Shown: piece by piece, positions 55,871 through 64,000 of the stretch
Position numbering within the stretch: position 1 is the first letter of the stretch
Layout of the letters: the number at the start of each line of letters is the position of its first letter
Source: Ostrinia nubilalis
Taxonomy: Eukaryota; Arthropoda; Insecta; Lepidoptera; Crambidae
Assembly (NCBI RefSeq): GCF_963855985.1
Contig: NC_087093.1
Span: 4,719,501 to 4,783,500, forward strand
DNA: 64,000 nt
Direction: 5' to 3'
Translations under genes and position numbers: made by a program
Notes under the pieces: generated by a model
Seen by the model: only the letters and a program-made list of their open reading frames with translations
Told to the model about the DNA's origin: nothing
Databases searched by the model: none

Positions 55871-57069
55871 TAAAGAACTCGATGGATGGTTTAGTAAGGG
55901 TTGACAGATGCTAGCTATGTACGGGTAAGGGACATTCATAACATACATACCTTACCACCAGCAGCTGGTATGCGTAAAACATCTCTCTGAATCAAGCGCT
56001 TTGAATCAAATACATAAATTAAAAATTCTGATTATATTGTCATACATGTATCTACTTCAGTATTTTTAATGGACACCTAATCCCGATGTTTATTGTATGG
56101 TAATCCAGGACCTAAATTATTAACAACATTCACGCTTGGCAGCTGTTTTCTGCTATGTCAAATATGAGGCTTTGGATTATGTTCCCATATTTGAAGCAGC
56201 ATATAAAAGGTATGTAGGTATATTTTAGGTGTTTTTTAAATGAATGCCATACATGTTAAGTTTTTCGGGTTTGTATTCAGAATACTTCTATTTTGAAGAT
56301 CTTCGATGCAGTACATATTTTTTCATTTCTTGAAATGGATGGATGGAACCTAAAATACCCATGGCACTGACCACTGGGTGGTGGGCTTTATCATGAATAG
56401 TATTAATAATACCGACAGTTAAGGTTAAAGTTAAACTTATTCCAAAATTTTGCTACAGTAGGTATGTTATTTCAGGTGAACACAATAGTTTTAGACATCC
56501 CTGCGGTTATTTTTATCTGTGTCTTACGAATTAACTCAGCTACCTTATAAAGTTTATTTAAGTAGATAACACTCATTAATTAAATAGAACCTTTTGATTT
56601 CGTTCAATCAATAATAATGTTATTCTGGGAGAGATTAGAATATATCAGTGTTAAGAAACAAAAGAGCAAAGTTGTTTATGCAACAATTATTTTATATGAT
56701 TTCAAGGAGTTTGGTAATACACAACAAGTATAATCGTGGTTGAATTTAATTTCATGGCATTGTTTGAGAGCTGAGTAAGTATGAACCTATCATAATTTGA
56801 CATACTCGTACTTACAACTTAGGAATACTTTATCATTAAGATTTGAATTCTATTCCTATTATTTTATTCCATTCTGTCGCAATTTGAGCACTGAATTCCA
56901 GCTCGGTTCGTTACTGCTCACATGAGCGGTAATAATGCGTCAGGATGTTCAAATGCACCCACAAGGGACGCCGTCCGTTCAGGGTTCAGTCGGTCGAAAT
57001 GACGAGACTTCTGTCAGCTTTCATCGCTTTGAAATTGTAGTAATAATGTTATAACTATTACGTAATAAA
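55871..57069. other. No gene seen
   Basis: AT-rich with no recognised element. The segment 56880-57010 is slightly GC-richer without an ORF. Confidence 0.45.
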
Positions 57070-57539
57070 TAGGGTAAACCGTATAGCTATTGCCCACTTA
57101 AAGATTTCAAACACATTGAGATGAAAAATTAAAGAAAGTATTTTAATTATCGACCATTTATGACTTTTTTCTTATAACTCAATAAACTGTTAAACAGAAT
57201 ATTAACAGTTTTTAGTTAAAACTTACGTAACTTAGAAAATATTGAAATAAATTTAAAATCATCCAAAAAGTACAGTCATTGCCCATTACTTACACTAATT
57301 GCCCACATCAAAGCACAGTAATTGCCCAGTATCTTAAAACAAAATAATCAATTTTAAAATGACAAAATAGGCTTTAAATAAACAAAACAAAACATTAAAC
57401 TTCAATTCTAGTAGTACAGTCTTCAAAATTTCAAAATAAATTTCGTTTGGCCTTATTAACATAAATATTATCAAATATTTCTTGAGCTGATGTTGATGAG
57501 TCAGAATCGGTAGAGACAAAATCATCTACTTCAAAACAT

Positions 57540-57868
57540 AGATGACGCAAAAATTTGAATTTTATATGTATTTATTTTTTTATCTTCTCTGATATCAGTT
57601 CAAGTGGTTGCTCAGAATGTTTAATTAGCTGTTGGTTATTCTTCCCTAAAGTTGTATCTATTTCCTTACAATTAACATTTTCACTAGTAGATTTAACGTA
57701 GGATTTTCATATTTTGTATTTGCAATTGAATTTTTATCAATTTTTTCAAGCCAAACCATATTTTTCAGCAATTTATCTTGTAGATAAATTGTTGGATACA
57801 TCTTGTACAGCTTCGATCGCTTTTTGCAAATTTTCTATGCTATATTGAACTTTTGGAGTCTTTGGCAT
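57540..57868 (-). pseudogene. Decayed pogo-type transposase N-terminus
   Basis: From an ATG at 57868 the minus strand reads MPKTPKVQ, YSIENLQKAIEAVQ, a stop, then IAEKYGLA, another stop, and further broken sequence. The pattern matches a psq helix-turn-helix (YSxENLxxAIxAV...AxxYGxP) as in pogo/Tigger transposases. No DDE region is present. Farther along, an acidic TDSDSSTSAQEIF-type segment (57440-57520) could be leftover C-terminus. Confidence 0.6.
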
Positions 57869-58382
57869 ACTGAAAATGAAACATTAAAAGCCATTTCAAT
57901 ATTTATGTCTGTAAATTGCAAAACAAGTCTAGCAATGAGCAACTTAAACACTGCTACTGCATGGTGGCAACACTCTAATAATAATTGCCCTGGGCAATAA
58001 CTATACATTAACATATGGCAATAACTGAAATGATGGTGGGCAATAACTAAAAATATACAGATTTACGTGCAGTGATTACCCACCGTTAAAATGACCGTTA
58101 GAAATCAAATTTTATCAGTTATTTTCATTGATAATGGAGAAAACACTTATAATTTCATCATGACTATACACCATGAGTTGAATATTAAATAACTTGGAAA
58201 AAAAATTAACCTCAAAGCAATTAATTCCTTAATAAAATTGTTAAAGTCTTTACCTGTTTGAGTAAAATTTTCACCCGTCTTGACAAAATCCGCCATAACT
58301 GTTTTTTTTTAGTGTTTCTTATTGTAAATTTTAAATCTACTGTACATTGATCACGGAGCCATCTACTTAGTAAATTCAAATC

Positions 58383-59749
58383 AACCCCAAATCGGGTTAT
58401 TCCGTATTCGACCCATGACAACTCAACCCATTTCTTCACTCATCCCAAATTAGTATTCCTAGCTCTACCCATTACAGAATTTCGTTATTCTACCCAAATG
58501 CATTCCTCACTCAACCCAAAGTAAATATACCAAAAACAAGTATGGATAGCAAAACAACGTTTACTATTTGTCCAGAAATTTAATTATGATAAATACATAC
58601 TAGTACATTTATTTTTATTTAAAAAAAAAAAAAAACATCACCTACATGTTTGATAAAATATACAAACATACATATGGGAAAACTTGCACTTTCAACAAAC
58701 CGTTGTTAAAGGTAAAAGTGTGAGTTATTATCTTATTAACTGTTATCTATGCAAATGAGTAACCGATACCGCTTGCAAAGCGGCTTGTCCATCCATTGTT
58801 CACCCTTAAACCGGTTTTAATTGTTTTGACAATGTTGCGAATCGGTCCTTATCAGTTTACCCCTAACTGACGTACGAAGTGCACCTATCTCGTGTTTAAA
58901 ATGCATAACAATCGTGATGGTGACTTGTGTTATGTGGATACGCAACGAGGCCGTAAATTGTTGTTATATAACGGTTTTCAATTTTATAAAAAACTACAAA
59001 ACAAGGATGGTAGCATAATGTGGCGTTGCATAAAAGCACCAAATTGCTATGGCAGTGTAAGAGTGTTCGACGACGTTGTTATTAAAGAAAGTTCTCACAG
59101 TTGTGAGCCTAGTGAAACTAAAAATATTGTGAAAGAATCTTTGCACAATCTAAAGAATAAAGTGAAATCAGTAAAATGTGAACCAATACCGACATTGTAT
59201 CAAGAAACTTTATTGTCACTACATGATCAGGGGATTAGTTGTCCGTCCACATGAATACTTTTATTAAGATTTATAGTGGATTTATAGTAGATTTATATTA
59301 GATTCAAATTATGTAAGTTATGGTTCCTCTTTAATCTGTGATTTTTATTATAAGATTTTAAAAAAAATTATCTACTTTTTGTTTTGTTATGAAAAGTTAT
59401 AGTTCTAATTGCATGTAGTCATTATTAATTTATTTGTGTCCTTTTGTGAAAAACGTTTTTCAAATATATTATTGTATCAGAACTCCTGTAGTTTTATTTA
59501 ATAGCACGATCTTAACACAAAAATTAACTGAGCTTAAATTTCTAAAAAATATATTTTTATTCTGACCGTACATAAAAATCTTATATTTTTTAAGTGGTTT
59601 TAAAATGGGTTGAGCTAGGAATGTTTTTGGGGTGAATAAGGAACATAAAATTAAAAATTAGTTGTGGGTAGAGTAAGGAACAAAATTGGGTTGAGTAAGG
59701 AAAATAATGAGTGGGTTGAGTTTGTCGTGGGTCGAATACGGAATAACCC
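58383..59749. mobile_element. TIR element carrying a FLYWCH ORF
   Basis: GGGTTATTCCGTATTCGACC at 58394 is mirrored exactly at 59749. Both ends continue inward with repeats of CTCAACCCA/TGGGTTGAG, CTACCCA and TCACTCAT-type sequence (58380-58520 and 59605-59750). The 8 bp TTCAAATC occurs at 58375-58382 and 59750-59757. If it is the target duplication, the left end has 11 bp beyond the TIR that the right end lacks. No transposase is present. The only coding sequence is the FLYWCH ORF. Confidence 0.75.
58901..59254 (+). CDS. FLYWCH-type zinc-finger protein, 117 residues
   Basis: The ATG at 58901 is the first in frame; an in-frame TGA lies about 33 bp upstream. The frame runs to a TGA at 59254. 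Residues 8-70 match the FLYWCH pattern: CYVDTQRGRKLLLYNGFQFY, W41, C43, C49 and H66. The last ligand of the usual His-x-His pair is Cys (H66-S-C68). The tail (70-117) has no known domain. FLYWCH domains occur in insect mod(mdg4) isoforms and in MULE-type transposase genes, where they bind DNA or protein. Here the ORF lies inside a TIR element, with no splice acceptor joining it to another exon, so it may be captured cargo or an accessory gene. Expression is unknown. Confidence 0.72.
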   Translation: MHNNRDGDLCYVDTQRGRKLLLYNGFQFYKKLQNKDGSIMWRCIKAPNCYGSVRVFDDVVIKESSHSCEPSETKNIVKESLHNLKNKVKSVKCEPIPTLYQETLLSLHDQGISCPST

Positions 59750-59898
59750 TTCAAATCTAACTAGAGTGATTCAAAGTCAGCACCTGACAATATTATTCTT
59801 AAAGCGGGCAATCACTACCAGTGGGCAATCACTCTCTGGTTTACCCTACAAATAAATTCAAATCGGTCATTAATTTTCCCGCAAATTTCAGTGACAGT

Positions 59899-60165
59899 AA
59901 AAACGAACTAAAGTAGCTGATATAGCCCAAGCTAAAGTGGCAATGGGCAGGTCACATAGTACCTACTCAGCAAGGTTCTGAAGTGGAAGCCGCGTATCGG
60001 AAAACGCAGCGTGGTGCGTCCATCCACAAGGTGGACCGACGATCTGATAAAGGTAGCAGGATGGCGCTGGATGCAGGCCGCTACCAACCGTGCGACGTGG
60101 AAGTCATTGTGGGAGGCCTATGTTCAGCAGTGGATGTCCTGTGGTTGAAATGATGATGATGTAAC
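59899..60165 (+). mobile_element. RTE tail, ATG-tailed subfamily
   Basis: AAGTAGCTGATATAGCCCAA, TGGCAATGGGCAGGTCACAT, CACAAGGTGGACCGACGATC and GAGGCCTATGTTCAGCAGTG occur in order, then GAAATGATGATGATG. Small deletions break the frame near 59925 and 59960. Confidence 0.88.
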
Positions 60166-60238
60166 GTTTGAACCATTTAACAATTTAGAAAAAGCTCATG
60201 ACGATGTTTCGACGACAGCATTTCATGTTAAACACTTG

Positions 60239-60417
60239 CCCCCTTAGGTATTACAAAAAGTTAGACTCTGGTTAAACTCTTGTTTAAATTTAAAGTCCAT
60301 ACAAAAAGCACCGGTTATCGTTATAGTTCCGGTCAAAGTTAGGTGGTGCAACTCAGCCTTAGTATGGAAATGTCATTTTAATGTTCGTCCCGGGATTGCC
60401 TTTTTGTAATAAGGCCC
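60239..60417. mobile_element. CCCCTTATTAATAAAAGTTACACC MITE containing a GGCTGAGTTGCACCA MITE
   Basis: The outer ends (CCCCCTTAGGTATTACAAAA and, reversed, GGGCCTTATTACAAAAAGGC) and inner blocks (TATGGAAATGTCATTTTAAT) match 47333-47450 in reverse. Between them, about 60292-60358 is the right half of the family at 16844-16961, ending TGGTGCAACTCAGCC next to TTA. One MITE has landed in another, and the inner copy is truncated. Confidence 0.75.
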
Positions 60418-61394
60418 TTGGGAATCTTAAACAGTTGCCATTCGTCCCATGTTGCCTTTTACTAAATAACTGTGTATTTTTTACCAATGCAATTTAGCAA
60501 CATCCTTTCATTGTAATTAGGATGATCCAACTTAATCGTAACGAAACTATGTTGTATTCGCTACGTTACGTGTCAATTACCAAAACTTTTTAGATACCTA
60601 CAGACAACAATATTCTTGCATCAGTTTATTTACGGAAAGGGGGTTTTAAAATGCATAAATTGGAAGTTCCTCAGTCGCAGGCGAGAGCACTCCATGTTCT
60701 TTATAATTGGTCCTCGAAGTTGCTCTTTGCGTGCCTTGGAAGTTATTGGGGAAAACATGCTAAAAATAGGTATAAGTAGCATCTCTATTATCGTTATTGT
60801 ACACATTTTATATGAATTAGTAAAGTACCCAACGAAAAGCATTTTAAGTCATTATTGTTTAGTAAAATTTAATAGTAGATAATAAATAGTAAAATTTAAT
60901 AGTAGATAATAAATAATAAACAATACCTACTTATAAAATAAAAATACTATTAATTTTACATTAGTCGATACTGCTCTACATGTGCAACTAAGTATTTATA
61001 ATTTCAAACAATTATTTTAAACCTTAATCGCGATCAAAATAACGAAAGTTCTTGTAAAACATCTTATGCAAAAATTAAAAAAAAAAAACACGCTTATTTA
61101 ATCTTAAAAATAAATAATATCACAAAAGTTCCAAATTGCACGTAGAGCATTATTATAAAACGAGAATTCAATAAGAGATAGATTAATAAATTCATTAGGT
61201 GACCCGGAAAGAGTAACCCTGCTTAATTTGGGTTTCAAAATAAGCACCCCTCTGATTTACGAGCGAACTTTTTGAAGTAGATTTATTAAGAAAAAAGGTG
61301 TGTTACTTCGGCACTGGAAGTTGGTGGTGTTTCCGACTGCAGAATTGACTGTAATATTTTTGTTTTGCATGCAAATACAAGGTCTACATAAATA
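60418..61394. other. No gene seen
   Basis: AT-rich. It includes a doubled AGTAAAATTTAATAGTAGAT unit at about 60862-60910. The open frame 60616-60882 has no domain. Confidence 0.4.
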
Positions 61395-62496
61395 CAGTGT
61401 GAGTCACGTTAAAGTGTACATATTATGAAAATAGATGAAACAAAACCTATTTTTATCGACAAAAAAGAGGTCAAAAATTTTTTGAGATTTTTTTAAAAAT
61501 TTTTATAGATTTTTTTTCTTCCAATTACTTATTGTAAAGAAAACGTAATAACTTTTAAACTAAGCGGTATATCCTGATAAAATAAAAACAGTAATAATGC
61601 TAAATAATAGGAGATATTAAAAAAATACATAAAATACACAAATAATGCCAAAAAATAATAAAAAATGATACGTTTTGAAAAAAAAATGCTTTTTAAAATT
61701 CGTGTTTTTTTGGTTATTTGATAAATTTCTCCAAAAAATGCCCCAATAACAGGTGGTTTTTATTACTTTGTATTATTCTCTATCGTATTATCTTTGTAAA
61801 ACCAAAAACCGCATGTCTCTATTCCTATTTCCTATCACAACATTTGCTATGATCGTTCGAACAAAGGCCTGCCACAACATTATTCTCCGCTACTGGTAGA
61901 GACAATTTTAATTTTAACTAAAATGCTTATTTTACTTCGAAATCTTTTGTTTTTATTTGAAATCTAACTTGTCTTTATCAAAATTACAAATCTAGAGCCA
62001 TTTTCAGTTTTGTTGTTAACGAAGCGTTGAATGGCGCGCCCGGAGAGGCTTAGTTCAAACGATCATTGCAAACGTTGTGATAGGGATAGAGACATGCGAT
62101 TTTTGGTTTTACGAAGGTAATACGATAGAGAATAATTTTATACAACGTAATAAAAATCACCGGTTATATGGGCATTTTTTGGAGAAATTTATCAAATAAC
62201 CAAAAAAAGACGAATTTAAAAGCAGGTTTTTTCAAAAAGTATCATTTTTTATTATTTGTTGCCCTTTTTTGTGTATTTCTTTAGTATATTTAGCATTATT
62301 ACTGTTTTTATTTTATCAGGATATATCGCTTAGTTTAAAAGTTATTACGTTTTCTTTACAATAAGTAATTGGAAGAAAAAAAATTCTAAAAAAAATTAAA
62401 AAAATAACTCAAAAATTTTTTGACCTCTTTTTTGTCGATAAAAATAGGTCTAGTTTCATCTATTTTCATATGTACACTTTAACGTGACTCACACTG
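61395..62496. mobile_element. Foldback (long-TIR) element, CAGTGTGAGTCACG family, copy 2
   Basis: Same ends, TA flanks, arm layout and loop (GAATGGCGCGCCCGGAGAGG) as 37006-38111, in the same orientation. The two copies are very similar along their length, with small indels (for example an 8 bp gain near 61826 and a deletion near 62280). Confidence 0.9.
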
Positions 62497-62498
62497 TA

Positions 62499-64000
62499 TT
62501 ATAAAGGCGGCTTCGCTGTAGCCGTATTTTAGGTTTATTTACTTTGATATTTATGCAAATAACTGTAATAACGTAAGCGCAAACTGTGCGTGCTTTGCGC
62601 TGCATCACATAACTTACCCCTTTATAATCTGTAAGTAAATTCTAAAGCATGTGTAACAAAATACATAGTACCTACCCTAAAAAGTAACCTAATTTATCGA
62701 TTCTTCTTTCGATCCAAGCTAATTTCAATTTCGTGCTAATATAATTATAATACGTTCTAGTACGCACCTAGATTATGTTCCACGATGCAATATCAAAGGT
62801 TCGCGCTAAAAGTTGCCCGTAGTTCGGTAGTTCCCACTTCCCACTGGCAAACAGGGTATTGCTTTTAGTTCCTAACTAAATAGTTCGGAGTGCGCTATAA
62901 GATTTAAATGGGCGAACTCCGTATGAATCAATTAATTTAAGCTTTGATTTTGTGAGGTAATTTATAACTTTTCTGGATCCAATTTTCTGACTGCTTAACT
63001 GTTTTTGTCTCAAAATACGATGTTTTGTTAAATGTTAGGTATTAGTTCAGTACGTTAAGTAGGTACCTACTAATTTTCATGCACGTATATTAATACTGGG
63101 ACCTATGAATATTGATAATATCAAGTTGTGAGATACTCAATCATTGCAAAAAGCGTACACTTTTATATTAAAACTATGGAATTTTCACAGCAAACCTAAA
63201 ACACGGGTAGAGCCGCAAGCACGAAAATGTTTATTTTCATAGAACAGTTTTCAAAAAATAAAATTCGAACGACAGGAGATTTTTATGAATTGACACTACT
63301 CGTAGAGCACAACCCAACAAATAACAAAACAATGCAAAAGCTAAGATGTTTTATATGATATGTCATTGTTCAAAAGTTATTATTGATGATATATGAACGA
63401 GGGATTGTGTATTGATATGTCATTGTGAGGGATTGTTAGTTGCTGCGACTCCTAAGAAACAATAAAACAAGAAGCATTTATTTTTTGCAAAGGAAAATGC
63501 AATGTAGTAGTCCAGTCAATGAATGCCTTAACGACGGTGTAGAGAGAAATCCGTGGAACACAATTTCTGACCTCGGGACTTTATATAGACTAGTTAGGAG
63601 GTGAACATAGCAAAAGTCCCCGCCCTTAGCCCTTGAGCCGGCGGGAAGAGGGGGGTTTAAAGGTACCACTTTTCGGTTTTTTGCTTAATTCTCGGAAACT
63701 ATGCGTCCTAGTGACATGACTACTATGAACCAAAAAAAGCTTATTCAATTTGCTACAGGTGAGATACTCAAGTTTTTCTATATCTTGTATAGTTTTCGCG
63801 GCATCTGCTCTAGAAGGTCTGTAATATTGGAAATTTTATTTTTGTCTTACATGTTTCCATCAGGTGAAAATCGACTTAATTAACATTGAGCAAACATTCT
63901 AGATATGCGGGAGCATGTTAAGCCTAGTTCCAGGGAGGGGACTGCACCGTGCGTATATTTAGACGAACCACTTGCAGCCACTTTTGACTCCTCATCACTC
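62499..64000. other. No gene seen; possible repeat at the right edge
   Basis: AT-rich. The last 90 bases (from about 63915, GCCTAGTTCCAGGGAGGGG) have the look of a dispersed repeat or a coding exon cut off by the window edge; neither can be shown. Open frames at 63478-63883 have no domain. Confidence 0.4.

Larger units (their letters stand above)
57072..59846. mobile_element. Pogo-like TIR element (GGGTAAACC ends, TA flanks) containing another element
   Basis: The left end GGGTAAACCGTATAGCTATT pairs with GGGTAAACCAGAGAGTGATT from the right end, both continuing GCCCAC, with TA outside. ATTGCCCA repeats mark both sides: plus orientation at 57089, 57278, 57298 and 57321; reverse at 57991, 58037 and 59822. 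A decayed psq-type helix-turn-helix start (57540-57868, minus) fits a pogo-family transposase. A second TIR element carrying a FLYWCH ORF is inserted at about 58383-59749. Confidence 0.82.

Overview
This window looks like an AT-rich, repeat-laden stretch of a moth or butterfly genome (Lepidoptera). The main reason is many decayed copies of an RTE-type retrotransposon tail and of the dispersed repeat that begins TAGCTTTTGCCCGCGG, both of which I know from lepidopteran genomes. No bacterial-style operons, rRNA or intact tRNA genes were seen. Species assignment is not possible from the sequence alone.

Only one host gene is clear. On the minus strand, five exons between 14240 and 11541 splice with consistent phases into a 240-residue protein that I recognise as neuroendocrine protein 7B2 (secretogranin V), the chaperone and inhibitor of prohormone convertase 2. 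Its first intron holds a perfect hairpin and a small MITE. A 1 kb TIR transposon begins about 20 bp upstream of the acceptor-like site in front of its first coding exon. A possible, unproven first exon or promoter lies at 26.7-27.0 kb. A second short intact ORF, a 117-residue FLYWCH zinc-finger protein at 58901-59254, lies inside two nested terminal-inverted-repeat elements and may be transposon cargo.

The rest is mobile DNA. From left to right: small TA- or TAA-flanked MITEs (0.2-1.6 kb); a probable 4.5 kb TIR composite (2.2-6.8 kb); a hAT-like element filled with an RTE pseudogene (9.06-10.17 kb); 7B2 (11.5-14.2 kb); a GGGTAA-TIR element (14.3-15.3 kb); MITEs, hAT-like elements and RTE tails (16-24 kb); a TIR element carrying a decayed mariner (30.1-32.1 kb); a 1.4 kb inverted duplication (32.4-33.8 kb); two 1.1 kb foldback elements (37.0-38.1 and 61.4-62.5 kb); an array of RTE tails and MITEs (44.9-54.5 kb); a second hAT-like element with a nested RTE copy (54.7-55.9 kb); and a pogo-like element containing the FLYWCH element (57.1-59.8 kb). 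Stretches with no recognisable feature are listed as such.

Insertion histories can be read directly in several places from target-site duplications: 8 bp for hAT-like, TA for Tc1/mariner/pogo-like, TAA/TTA for Harbinger-like, and 11-12 bp for RTE. In one case an empty site is present in a paralogous copy.
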